A DNA stretch of 64,000 bases from Janibacter cremeus (GTDB taxonomy: Bacteria > Actinomycetota > Actinomycetes > Actinomycetales > Dermatophilaceae): assembly GCF_029395675.1 (NCBI RefSeq), contig NZ_CP115184.1, positions 1,488,001 to 1,552,000 on the forward strand, in the 5' to 3' direction. Shown here in pieces: positions 25,521 to 34,182 of this stretch (the stretch's first letter is position 1; each line of letters starts with the position of its first letter). The position numbers and the translations under genes are program-made. The notes under the pieces were generated by a model that had not been told where the DNA came from, ran no database searches, and was given only the letters and a program-made list of their open reading frames with translations.

Positions 25521-26461
25521 CGTTGACCGACCTCCCGTTCGTCGACCTGCCGGAGAACGACCCCGTGCGGGAGCTCACGTGGGGTGGCGCCCTCGAGTGG
25601 ATGCTCGGCGCCCCGCTGCGGATCGTCCTCACCCTCGTCGTGGCCTACGTGGCCCGGCGCCTGGTGCACCGGGCGATCACCTCGGCGATCAACGCCTCGA
25701 TCGCCCGCAGCGAGGCCGCCCAGGCCAAGCGGGACCACAAGCGCGCCCGAGGGATGTCGGCGACCACCGTGCGCGAGCGTTCCCGGCAACGGGCCCTGAC
25801 GACGGGCTCGCTCCTGCGCAGCATCGCCACCATCGTCATCGCCACGATCACGGCACTCACGGTGCTGGCGCTCATGGCGATCCCGCTCGCGCCGCTGCTC
25901 GCCTCCGCGGGTGTCGGTGGCGTCGCCCTCGGTTTCGGCGCCCAGGCGCTGGTCAAGGACTACCTGTCGGGCATCTTCATGATCCTCGAGGACCAGTACG
26001 GCGTCGGTGACTACATCGACACCGGCGAGGCCGTCGGCACCGTCGAGGAGGTCTCCCTCCGGGTGACGCGGCTGCGCGACCTCGACGGCGTCGTCTGGTA
26101 CGTGCGCAACGGTGAGATCCTGCGCATCGGCAACCGCAGCCAGGGGTGGTCGACGGTCATGGTCGACCTGCCCTTCTCCTACAAGGAGGACGTCGACCAC
26201 GTCATCGGGATCATCCGCGAGGAGGTCTCGAAGATGACCGACGACACCCACTGGGGCGAGGTGCTGCGCGAGGCCCCGAGCGTGCTCGGGGTGGAGACCA
26301 TCACCGCCGGCACGATCACGGTGCGGGTCTTCGCCACCTGCGCACCCAACGAGAACTGGTCGATCCAGCGCGAGATCCGGCGTCGGGTCAAGGACGCCTT
26401 CGACCGTGAGGGCATCGCCGGCCCCCCGCTCCCGCCCATCGGCGGCAACCACACGATCTGA
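25517..26461 (+). CDS. MscS-family mechanosensitive ion channel
   Basis: This 314-residue protein has two to three hydrophobic segments. The pore-lining helix is the glycine/alanine-rich LLASAGVGGVALGFGAQ stretch (about residues 126-142), followed by the conserved LVKDYLSGIFMILEDQYGVGDYI region and a beta-rich cytoplasmic domain. It should release solutes on osmotic downshock. The GTG start overlaps the pepN stop (GTGA), which indicates translational coupling. Confidence 0.9.
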   Translation: MTLTDLPFVDLPENDPVRELTWGGALEWMLGAPLRIVLTLVVAYVARRLVHRAITSAINASIARSEAAQAKRDHKRARGMSATTVRERSRQRALTTGSLLRSIATIVIATITALTVLALMAIPLAPLLASAGVGGVALGFGAQALVKDYLSGIFMILEDQYGVGDYIDTGEAVGTVEEVSLRVTRLRDLDGVVWYVRNGEILRIGNRSQGWSTVMVDLPFSYKEDVDHVIGIIREEVSKMTDDTHWGEVLREAPSVLGVETITAGTITVRVFATCAPNENWSIQREIRRRVKDAFDREGIAGPPLPPIGGNHTI

Positions 26462-26474
26462 GAGGCTGAAGACC

Positions 26475-26879
26475 GTGGACGCACAACCTTCAGGGACCTT
26501 CTACGAGCAGGTCGGCGGGCACGAGACCTTCGTGCGCCTCGTGCACGCCTTCTACGAGGGGGTCGCGCAGGACGAGACGCTGCGGGCCCTCTACCCCGAG
26601 GAGGACCTCGGCCCGGCCGAGGTCCGCCTGCGGATGTTCCTCGAGCAGTACTTCGGCGGACCGACGACGTACAGCCAGCAGCGCGGTCACCCGCGACTGC
26701 GGATGCGGCACGTCGGCTACGCGGTGACCCCGGACCAGCGCGACCGGTGGATGCGGCACATGCTCGCCGCCATGGACACCCTCGACCTGCCCGAGGCGCA
26801 CGACGCGGCCATGCGTGACTACTTCCGCCGGGCCGCGGACATGCTCATCAATGCCGACGACGAAGGACAGCGACTGTGA
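26475..26879 (+). CDS. glbO: Group II truncated haemoglobin
   Basis: This 134-residue globin has a short helical core with proximal histidine in RMRHVGYAV and the group II TrpG8 in DRWMRHM. FYEQVGGHETFVRLVHAFYEGV at the N-terminus is typical of GlbO; truncated globins of this group bind O2 and NO and may support nitrosative or redox stress handling. The GTG at 26475 starts the conserved region. Its stop overlaps the start of the alpha-glucosidase gene, the same order as glbO-aglA in mycobacteria. Confidence 0.92.
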   Translation: MDAQPSGTFYEQVGGHETFVRLVHAFYEGVAQDETLRALYPEEDLGPAEVRLRMFLEQYFGGPTTYSQQRGHPRLRMRHVGYAVTPDQRDRWMRHMLAAMDTLDLPEAHDAAMRDYFRRAADMLINADDEGQRL

Positions 26880-28579
26880 CCACCCGGGTCCCGACCCCCC
26901 TTCCCACCCGCGACCTCCATCCCGCATCGGAGGCGGACGCGCCCTGGTGGCGCGACGCCGTGATCTACCAGATCTACCCGCGCTCGTGGGCCGACGCCGC
27001 GGGCGACGGGGTCGGCGACCTGGCGGGGATCACCTCTCGCCTGACGTACCTGCGCGACCTCGGGGTCGACGCGGTGTGGCTCTCCCCCTTCTACCGCTCC
27101 CCCCAGAACGACGCGGGCTACGACGTGTCCGACCACCGGGACGTCGACCCGGCCTTCGGCACCCTCGCCGACGCGGACGCCCTCATCGCCAGGGCCCACG
27201 AGCTCGACCTGCGGGTCATCGTCGACCTCGTGCCCAACCACACCTCCTGGGAGCACGAGTGGTTCCGGGAGGCGCTGGCCGCTGAGCCCGGCGGCCCCGA
27301 GCGGGACCGCTACATGTTCCGCGACGGGCGCGGCGAGGACGGTGAGCTGCCGCCGACGGACTGGCTGTCCAACTTCGGCGGGGGCGCGTGGACCCGCATC
27401 ACCGAGCCGGACGGAAGCCCGGGCCAGTGGTACCTCCACCTCTTCGACCCGAGCCAGCCGGACCTGAACTGGCAGAACCCGGAGGTGCGTGCCCACTTCG
27501 AGGGGATCCTGCGCTTCTGGCTCGACCGTGGCGTGGACGGCTTCCGTGTCGACGTCGCGCACGGCCTGGTGAAGAAGGAGGGGCTGCCCGACTACGACAG
27601 GCACCCCGGAGGGCTCCTCGAGGTCACCCACGAGGCCCCGTACTGGGACCAGGACGGGGTCCACGAGATCTACCGGGGGTGGCGCGAGCTGCTCGACTCC
27701 TACGGCACGCCGGAGCGGATCATGTGCGCCGAGGCCTGGGTGGCCCCCGCGGACCGGCTGGCCCGGTACGTGCGGCCGGACGAGTACCACCAGGCCTTCA
27801 ACTTCGACTTCCTGGAGACCCCGTGGCTGGCCGAGCCGCTGCGCGCGGTCATCGCGCAGTCCCTCGCCGAGAACGACGCCGTCGGGGCGCCCGCCACGTG
27901 GGTGCTGAGCAACCACGACGTGCTGCGCCACGCGAGCCGCTTCGGCCTGCCGCAGGGCGCCGCGCGTCCCAACGGCATCGGCGCCGGCGACCCGCAACCC
28001 GACGCCGAGCTGGGTCTGCGCCGGGCCCGCGCGGCGACCACGCTCATGCTCGCGTTGCCCGGCAGCGCCTACGTCTACCAGGGCGAGGAGCTCGGTCTGC
28101 CGGAGCACACGAGCCTGCCGGACGCCGTGCGCCAGGACCCGACCTGGCTGCGCACCGGTGGCCTCGAGCGCGGTCGCGACGGGTGCCGCGTGCCGATGCC
28201 GTGGACGAAGGGGGCCCGGGCCCTGGGCTTCAACACCACCGGAGCCGCATGGTTGCCGCAGCCGCAGAGCTACGCGGACCTGGCCGTCGACGTCCAGACC
28301 GGGGTCGAGGGGTCGACGCTGGAGCTGTACCGCTCCCTGCTCGCCCTGCGCCGGCTGCGCGGGCTGGGACGGGGAGCCCTCGCCGAGGTGGAGTCCCTGG
28401 GCGAGGACGTGCTCGGCTATGTCGTCACCGCGCCCGACGGGGAGCGCACGCTCGTCCTCGTAAACCTCTCGGACACCCCCGTCGAGCTGCCCGAGGACGC
28501 CACGGTGCTCGTGGCCTCCGACGATCTCGACGGCCGGAAGGTGCCCACGGACACGGCGGTCTGGGCCACACTCGGCTGA
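26876..28579 (+). CDS. aglA: GH13 alpha-glucosidase
   Basis: This 567-residue enzyme hydrolyses terminal alpha-1,4 (or related) glucosides, probably in the cytoplasm because no signal peptide is seen. GH13 region I is DLVPNHTS, region II with the nucleophile is GFRVDVAH, region III with the acid/base is MCAEAW, and region IV is LSNHDV. The N-terminal WWRDAVIYQIYPRSW block is the usual start of the barrel, and a small beta domain ends the chain. It is coupled to glbO by a GTGA overlap. The symbol follows the mycobacterial homologue from memory. Confidence 0.88.
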   Translation: MTTRVPTPLPTRDLHPASEADAPWWRDAVIYQIYPRSWADAAGDGVGDLAGITSRLTYLRDLGVDAVWLSPFYRSPQNDAGYDVSDHRDVDPAFGTLADADALIARAHELDLRVIVDLVPNHTSWEHEWFREALAAEPGGPERDRYMFRDGRGEDGELPPTDWLSNFGGGAWTRITEPDGSPGQWYLHLFDPSQPDLNWQNPEVRAHFEGILRFWLDRGVDGFRVDVAHGLVKKEGLPDYDRHPGGLLEVTHEAPYWDQDGVHEIYRGWRELLDSYGTPERIMCAEAWVAPADRLARYVRPDEYHQAFNFDFLETPWLAEPLRAVIAQSLAENDAVGAPATWVLSNHDVLRHASRFGLPQGAARPNGIGAGDPQPDAELGLRRARAATTLMLALPGSAYVYQGEELGLPEHTSLPDAVRQDPTWLRTGGLERGRDGCRVPMPWTKGARALGFNTTGAAWLPQPQSYADLAVDVQTGVEGSTLELYRSLLALRRLRGLGRGALAEVESLGEDVLGYVVTAPDGERTLVLVNLSDTPVELPEDATVLVASDDLDGRKVPTDTAVWATLG

Positions 28580-28596
28580 ACGACGAAGGAGTCCCC

Positions 28597-29163
28597 ATGG
28601 CACCGATCCTCCTGCTCCACTCGGCCCTCGGTCTGCGACAGGGAGTCGAGGACTTCGCCGAGCGGTTGCGCGGGCACGGCCACGAGGTGACCGTCCCCGA
28701 CTTCTACGAGGGCCACGTCTTCGACGTCGAGGCCGAGGGGATCGCCCACCGGGACGCGCACCCGGAGTACTTCGAGCACGTGCGCGCCGTCGCCGACGGG
28801 CTCCCCGAGGAGACGGTCCTCGCCGGCTTCTCGCTCGGGTCCTTCTTCGCCCAGCGGTTGGCCGCCAAGCGCCCCGGCTCACGGGCGGCGATCCTCATGC
28901 ACTCGGTCACCGCACCGCGCCCCCCGTGGTCGGGGGTGCCGGTCCAGGTGCACCGGTACGCGACCGACCCGTGGATCTCCCCACCCGACGTCGAGGCGCT
29001 CGGCGAGGCGGTGCGGGCCAGCAGCGCGCCCTTCGAGGACCACGTCACCGCCGGGCGGGGGCACCTCTTCACCGACCCGGGCGTCCCCGACTTCGACGAG
29101 GCCGCGCGGGACGCGACGATCGAGCGCATCGTCGGCTTCCTCGACCGCGGCGACGCGCCGTGA
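28597..29163 (+). CDS. Dienelactone hydrolase family protein
   Basis: This 188-residue alpha/beta hydrolase has the early strand PILLLHSALGL, a nucleophile elbow GFSLGS with serine instead of the cysteine of true dienelactone hydrolases, and a candidate catalytic histidine in GRGHLF. The ATG is preceded by GAAGGAG at good spacing. It lies 17 bases after the alpha-glucosidase and overlaps the GDPD gene by four bases. The natural ester or lactone substrate is unknown. Confidence 0.78.
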   Translation: MAPILLLHSALGLRQGVEDFAERLRGHGHEVTVPDFYEGHVFDVEAEGIAHRDAHPEYFEHVRAVADGLPEETVLAGFSLGSFFAQRLAAKRPGSRAAILMHSVTAPRPPWSGVPVQVHRYATDPWISPPDVEALGEAVRASSAPFEDHVTAGRGHLFTDPGVPDFDEAARDATIERIVGFLDRGDAP

Positions 29164-29963
29164 GCCCCGGTCGTCGGGCCGAGGACTTCCCCTACTTCTC
29201 CGACCCGACCCCGATCGGCCTGGCGCACCGCGGCGGGTCGACCTACGAGCCCAATGTCGGGCGGGAGAACACCGTCGCCGCCTTCGACGAGGCCGTCGCG
29301 ATGGGCTACCGGTACCTGGAGACCGACGTCCACGCGACCACCGACGGTCGCCTCGTCGCCTTCCACGACGACGTGCTGGACCGGGTCACCGACGGTCGCG
29401 GCGCCATCGCGGACCTGCCGTGGAGCGAGGTGTCCGCCGCCCGCATCAACGGCACCGACGCCGTGCCACTCATGGACGAGCTGTTCGAGACCTTCCCGCA
29501 GGTGAGGTTCAACATCGACATCAAGGCACGGGGAGCGATCGCCCCGCTGGCCGAGGCGATCCGTCGCCACGACGCGATCGACCGGGTGTGCATCGGCTCC
29601 TTCAGCGACTCCCGGCTGCGCGCGGCCCGCAAGGCGCTCGGTCCCCGCCTCGCCACCTCCGCGGGCCCGACCGACGTCGCCACGATGCGACTGCTGCCCT
29701 CCGTCGTCCCCCGCCTGCTGCGCTCCCCCGCGCAGGCCCTGCAGATCCCCGTGACCCACCGCATCGGCCCGGTCACCCCCACCGTCGTCACTCGTCGGCT
29801 CGTCGAGACCGCCCACCGGCTCGGCAAGCACGTCCACGTGTGGACCATCGACGAGGCCCCCGAGATGCACCGCCTGTTCGACCTCGGGGTGGACGGCATC
29901 GTCTCCGACCGGATCGACACCCTCCGGGACGTGCTCGCGGAGCGGGGCAACCCCCTTCGCTGA
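29160..29963 (+). CDS. Glycerophosphodiester phosphodiesterase family protein
   Basis: This 267-residue protein hydrolyses glycerophosphodiesters to glycerol 3-phosphate and an alcohol. The catalytic motifs are in order: LAHRGG, RENTVAAF, ETDVHATTDG and FHDDVLDRVT. The C-terminal VHVWTID and DGIVSDRID segments complete the TIM-barrel signature. The GTG start overlaps the stop of the hydrolase gene. No signal peptide is present, so it acts in the cytoplasm, perhaps in lipid turnover. It converges on the IMPase-like gene with a two-base gap and has no visible dedicated terminator. Confidence 0.88.
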   Translation: MSPGRRAEDFPYFSDPTPIGLAHRGGSTYEPNVGRENTVAAFDEAVAMGYRYLETDVHATTDGRLVAFHDDVLDRVTDGRGAIADLPWSEVSAARINGTDAVPLMDELFETFPQVRFNIDIKARGAIAPLAEAIRRHDAIDRVCIGSFSDSRLRAARKALGPRLATSAGPTDVATMRLLPSVVPRLLRSPAQALQIPVTHRIGPVTPTVVTRRLVETAHRLGKHVHVWTIDEAPEMHRLFDLGVDGIVSDRIDTLRDVLAERGNPLR

Positions 29964-29965
29964 GG

Positions 29966-30757
29966 TCAGGCGGAGCACAGGGCGGCGATGACCTCGGCCA
30001 CGGCCGTCGGTCGTCCGGCGACGCTCCAGACGCGGCCGCGCACCCCGACCTGCTCGGCGTGGCCCCCGGCCGCCCGCACCAGCGCGGCACCGGGCAGCCA
30101 GTCCCACTCGGGCACCGAGTGCTGGGCCCACACGCCGACCCGACCGCCGGCGACGGCCGCCAGGTCGCACGAGCCGGAGCCGAACATCCGCACCGTCGCG
30201 GCTCCCGAGATCGCCGCGAGCCAGGGGTCGCGCAGGTCTGCGTCGGGCAGGAAGGCCGGGTGCAGGTACGTGGCCATCGCGACCTGCGCGAGGGGCAGGT
30301 CCTGCAGGGGAGCGACCTCGATGCCGTCGAGCGTCGTCGGCCGATCGCGCCCACCGAGCCAGGACTCGTGGACGGCGGGCTGGTGGACGGCGCCGAGCAC
30401 CGTGCCCTCGGCGTCCCGCAGGGCCAGGGCGCTGCACCATGTGCTCAGGCCGGCGAGGAAGTTGTAGGTGCCGTCGACCGGGTCGATCACCCAGGTGCGC
30501 CCGGAGAGCGACTGCGCCTCCGCGCCCTCCTCACCGACGATCCCGTCATCGGGGCGCAGCCGCGCGAGGGTGCCGGCGACGAGCGCCTCGGCGGCGTGGT
30601 CGGCCGCGGTGACGATGTCGGAGACGGAGGTCTTCTGCTCCCCGGCGAGCCCCTCCGCACGCATCCGGGCGGCGAGCCCGGCGGCACGGCGGGTCAGCTC
30701 GAGGGCCAGGGTCGCGTCATCGACTCCGGCGGGGATGTCGGCGGTCAGGGTGTCCAC
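29966..30757 (-). CDS. Inositol monophosphatase family protein
   Basis: This 263-residue phosphatase has the metal-binding motifs GEEGAE, WVIDPVDGTYNF and EWDWLPGAAL, which are the three signature sites of IMPase/SuhB-like enzymes. In actinobacteria the family includes inositol-1-phosphatase for mycothiol and phosphatidylinositol synthesis, and histidinol phosphatase HisN. The sequence alone does not distinguish these. It starts with GTG, 20 bases downstream of the next gene on the same strand. Confidence 0.85.
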   Translation of the reverse strand: MDTLTADIPAGVDDATLALELTRRAAGLAARMRAEGLAGEQKTSVSDIVTAADHAAEALVAGTLARLRPDDGIVGEEGAEAQSLSGRTWVIDPVDGTYNFLAGLSTWCSALALRDAEGTVLGAVHQPAVHESWLGGRDRPTTLDGIEVAPLQDLPLAQVAMATYLHPAFLPDADLRDPWLAAISGAATVRMFGSGSCDLAAVAGGRVGVWAQHSVPEWDWLPGAALVRAAGGHAEQVGVRGRVWSVAGRPTAVAEVIAALCSA

Positions 30758-30777
30758 GCGGCCACCCTAGGACGGGC

Positions 30778-31404
30778 TCACCGGGCGATGACGAAGCCCC
30801 GGTCGGTGGCCACGCGCGTCCACGGGCCGGTCGTGTGGACGCTCGCCACGGACTGCTCGTCCGGTCGCAGGAAGCCCAGCACGTGCAGGCCGAATGCCGT
30901 GCCCGCCGGCACCGGCGGGGTCGCGTCGACGGGCCGACCCCACACCCGCGCCCGCAGGTCCGCCACGGCGGCGCTCCCGGAGCCGTCCGGGGCGCCCTGC
31001 GCGACCTCCTCGATGCCGGCGAGGGCCACCTCGCGCAGCAGCGTGTCAGGGAGCGTGCCGACGGGCTCCCAGCCGGAGCGGGGTGGGCTCAGCGCGCCCC
31101 ACGACGGCTGCGTCGTCATCGGGGGGTCCGGGATCTCGGGCCCGCTGCGCGCCAGGCGGTCGGTCACCGCGCCGAGCGGGACGGTGACGTCGCGGCGCAC
31201 CGGCTCGGCGAGGGCGAAGGTCCGCAGGCCGAGCACGAGGCCGGCGCTGCCCAGGCCCCGTCCCGGCAGGACGCAGGTCCACGCGGCGAGGACGTCACCG
31301 ACGGCCTGCAGCCGCACGTCGCCGGAGTCGTCGACCCGCCGGGCCCTCGCCAGGTAGGTGGCGAGGTCCTGCGCACTCGCGTCGTCGGCCAGGCGCAGAC
31401 TCAT
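30778..31404 (-). CDS. Conserved hypothetical protein coupled to a thioesterase
   Basis: This 208-residue soluble protein has no signal peptide, no membrane segment and no motif that I recognise. It is rich in Val, Leu and Arg, and proline-rich in the middle. Its ATG overlaps the stop of the upstream thioesterase gene, so the two are translationally coupled. From memory, M. tuberculosis Rv2474c lies next to thioesterase Rv2475c in the same way and is of similar length, so this is probably its counterpart. No function is proposed. Confidence 0.7.
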   Translation of the reverse strand: MSLRLADDASAQDLATYLARARRVDDSGDVRLQAVGDVLAAWTCVLPGRGLGSAGLVLGLRTFALAEPVRRDVTVPLGAVTDRLARSGPEIPDPPMTTQPSWGALSPPRSGWEPVGTLPDTLLREVALAGIEEVAQGAPDGSGSAAVADLRARVWGRPVDATPPVPAGTAFGLHVLGFLRPDEQSVASVHTTGPWTRVATDRGFVIAR

Positions 31405-31868
31405 CGACGACGCCTCATCGCTGCCGGCTCGCCGAGGTAGGCGGTCAGGGCGGCGCGCTCGTCCGCGTCGAGCTTCCGCGGTCGCTGTGCCGTCATGTCG
31501 AAGGCGACGAGGGTGCTCTCGGCCCGGGCGTAGACCGTCGTGCTGCCGGGGTCGGGGTCACCGATGTCGTAGGCCATCTCCCAGCTGGCACCGCCGATGC
31601 GGGTGATCCACATGGAGACACTGACGGGCTCGGGCCGGTAGGCCAGCTGGCCGAGGAACTCGATCTCCTGCCGCGCGAGCAGCACGCCCGACCGCATCAT
31701 CCGCTCGCTGCCGCTGGCGTGGAACCAGTCGCCGAAGGCACGGATGCGGGCCTCCTCGAGGAGGCGGTGGTACTGGACGTTGTTGACGTGCCCGAAGGCG
31801 TCCATGTCCCCCCAGCGCAGACCGATGTCGGCCCTGAAGCGCGGGGAGGACGGGGGGTGCTCGCTCAT
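31401..31868 (-). CDS. Acyl-CoA thioesterase, 4HBT hotdog family
   Basis: This 155-residue protein is a single hotdog domain. The motif RWGDMDAFGHVNNVQYHRLLEEAR (split around the catalytic Asp) is diagnostic of 4-hydroxybenzoyl-CoA-type thioesterases. The ATG at 31868 is preferred over the GTG at 31874 because GAGG lies eight bases before it. It is divergent from recQ across 86 bases and coupled to the downstream hypothetical gene. The acyl-CoA substrate is unknown. Confidence 0.87.
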   Translation of the reverse strand: MSEHPPSSPRFRADIGLRWGDMDAFGHVNNVQYHRLLEEARIRAFGDWFHASGSERMMRSGVLLARQEIEFLGQLAYRPEPVSVSMWITRIGGASWEMAYDIGDPDPGSTTVYARAESTLVAFDMTAQRPRKLDADERAALTAYLGEPAAMRRRR

Positions 31869-31954
31869 GTCCACATCCTCGCACCGCGGCTGCGCTCGTC
31901 CCCACCGCCTCCGGCGGGACCGGCGCCGTCAGCGGCCTCGCCTACGGTGGCTGC

Positions 31955-34075
31955 ATGACCTCCTCCCCCGCGGCCACCACGCTCCTCGACGACGCGACCG
32001 ACGTCCTGCGACGGCTCGTGGGCCGTGACGACGTCACCTTCCGTGACGGGCAGTTCGAGGCGATCGAGGCGCTCGTCGGCGGTGGCTCCCGGGTGCTCGT
32101 CGTGCAGCGCACCGGGTGGGGCAAGTCCGCGGTCTACTTCGTCGCCTCCACGCTGCAGCGGGCGAAGGGGGCCGGTCCGGCCCTCATCGTCTCGCCCCTG
32201 CTGGCGCTGATGCGTGACCAGATCGCGGCCGCCGAGCGGGCGGGGGTGCGTGCCGTCTCGATGAACTCGGCGAACGCGCAGCAGTGGGACGAGGTCCGTT
32301 CCCGGCTGGCGGCCGACGAGGTCGACGTCCTCCTCGTCAGCCCCGAGCGGCTGAACAACCCCCGATTCCGGGCCGAGCAGCTGCCGGACCTCACCCGCCG
32401 CTGCGGCCTGCTCGTCGTCGACGAGGCACACTGCGTCAGCGACTGGGGGCACGACTTCCGCCCCGACTACCGCCGGATCAAGGACCTGCTCGCCGAGCTT
32501 CCGGAGGGCACCCCGGTGCTCGCGACGACGGCGACCGCCAACGAGCGGGTCGTGCGGGACGTGGCCGAGCAGCTGGCCGCCGGGGCCACGAGCGAGGTGC
32601 TGACCATCCGCGGCCAGCTGGCCCGGGACAGCCTGCGGCTGGCGGTCCTGCCCCGCGCCGGGATGGACCGCCACCTGGCGTGGCTGGCCACCCACCTGGG
32701 CCGGCTCGAGGGCAGCGGCATCATCTACACCCTGACCGTCAGTGCCGCCGAGGACGTCGCGGCGGCACTCACGGCTGCCGGGCACACCGTGGCCGCCTAC
32801 ACCGGTCGCTCCGACGCCGAGGAGCGGGCGCGGATGGAGGATGCGCTGCGCCACAACCGGGTCAAGGCCCTCGTCGCGACCAGCGCCTTGGGGATGGGCT
32901 TCGACAAGCCGGACCTCGGCTTCGTCGTGCACCTGGGTGCCCCCTCGTCACCGGTCGCCTACTACCAGCAGGTCGGGCGCGCCGGTCGCGCCACCGAGCG
33001 CGCCGACGTCGTGCTCCTGCCCGGGCACGACGACGTCGCGATCTGGAAGCACTTCGCCTCCTCGTCCATGCCGCGGGAGGACCAGGCGGCGGCGGTGCTC
33101 ACCGCGCTGGCCGAGGCCGGGAAGCCGTTGTCGACGGCGGCCCTCGAGACCATCGTCGACATCCGCCGCACCCGTCTGGAGCTGCTGCTGAAGGTCCTCG
33201 ACGTCGACGGCGCCGTCCAGCGGGTCAGCGGCGGCTGGACCAGCACGGGGCAACCGTGGGTCTACGACGCGCAGCGGTACGAGCGGGTCGCGGCCGCCCG
33301 CGAGGCCGAGCAGCAGCACATGCTCGACTACATCGCCACCGACGGCTGCCGGATGGCCTTCCTCCAGCGCACTCTCGACGACCCGAGCGCGACGGACTGC
33401 GGCCGGTGCGACCGCTGCGCGGGGCCGTGGATCGACGCCGACGTCGCCGACGACGCCCTCGGGTCGGCCCGTTCGACCCTCGACCGGGCGGGAGTCGACC
33501 TCGACCCGCGGGCGCAGTGGCCCACGGGCATGGACCGGCTCGGGGTGCCGGTCAAGGGCAAGATCCCCCCCGACGAGGGGATGTCCCCCGGCCGCGCCCT
33601 GGCCCGTGTCACCGACCTGGGCTGGGGTCCCCGGGTGCGCGAGCTGCTCGCGACCGACCCGCCCGTCCCGGAGTCGACCGTGCGTGCGGTCGTCCGGGTG
33701 CTCGCCGAGTGGGGTTGGCGCACCCGCCCTGCCGGCATCGTGACCATCCCCTCCCGCAGCCGTCCGACGCTCGTCACCTCCCTCGCGACGCAGCTCGGGC
33801 AGATCGGGCGCCTGCCCGTCCTCGGCTCCCTCGACCTCGTCGACGGCGGTCCGGTCGGGGAGCCCGGCGGCAACTCCGCCTACCGGCTCGCGGCCGTGTG
33901 GGAGCGGTTGGAGGTCGGGCCGGAGCTGGCCGCCGCGCTTCCCGGTCTTGCGGGCCCGGTCCTGCTCGTCGACGACGTCGTGCACTCCCGCTGGACGTTG
34001 ACCGTCGCCGCCCGGGCCCTGCGACGTGCCGGCGCGGACGAGGTCCTGCCCTTCGCCCTGGCGATCGACGGCTGA
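31955..34075 (+). CDS. RecQ-family DNA helicase fused to a phosphoribosyltransferase-like domain
   Basis: This 706-residue protein has the two RecA-like helicase domains: Walker A GWGKS (54-58), DEAH box (156-159), ATTATA and the QVGRAGR motif VI. A RecQ zinc-binding set follows (GCRM then DCGRCDRC, about residues 465-490). There is no recognisable HRDC domain. The last 140 residues end with VLLVDDVV followed by HSRWTL, a phosphoribosyltransferase-like PRPP loop in which the usual TTGAT is altered. It should unwind DNA 3' to 5' in repair; the role of the C-terminal domain is unknown. Confidence 0.85.
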   Translation: MTSSPAATTLLDDATDVLRRLVGRDDVTFRDGQFEAIEALVGGGSRVLVVQRTGWGKSAVYFVASTLQRAKGAGPALIVSPLLALMRDQIAAAERAGVRAVSMNSANAQQWDEVRSRLAADEVDVLLVSPERLNNPRFRAEQLPDLTRRCGLLVVDEAHCVSDWGHDFRPDYRRIKDLLAELPEGTPVLATTATANERVVRDVAEQLAAGATSEVLTIRGQLARDSLRLAVLPRAGMDRHLAWLATHLGRLEGSGIIYTLTVSAAEDVAAALTAAGHTVAAYTGRSDAEERARMEDALRHNRVKALVATSALGMGFDKPDLGFVVHLGAPSSPVAYYQQVGRAGRATERADVVLLPGHDDVAIWKHFASSSMPREDQAAAVLTALAEAGKPLSTAALETIVDIRRTRLELLLKVLDVDGAVQRVSGGWTSTGQPWVYDAQRYERVAAAREAEQQHMLDYIATDGCRMAFLQRTLDDPSATDCGRCDRCAGPWIDADVADDALGSARSTLDRAGVDLDPRAQWPTGMDRLGVPVKGKIPPDEGMSPGRALARVTDLGWGPRVRELLATDPPVPESTVRAVVRVLAEWGWRTRPAGIVTIPSRSRPTLVTSLATQLGQIGRLPVLGSLDLVDGGPVGEPGGNSAYRLAAVWERLEVGPELAAALPGLAGPVLLVDDVVHSRWTLTVAARALRRAGADEVLPFALAIDG

Positions 34076-34182
34076 CGCCCGGTCCCGGGGTCGACGGGAC
34101 GGGCCCAGTCGTTGCCGTCGACGGAGTGGGAGCCGAGGCATCGCATAACCTTCGATCCTGACCCGATGAATGGAGACGGCTC

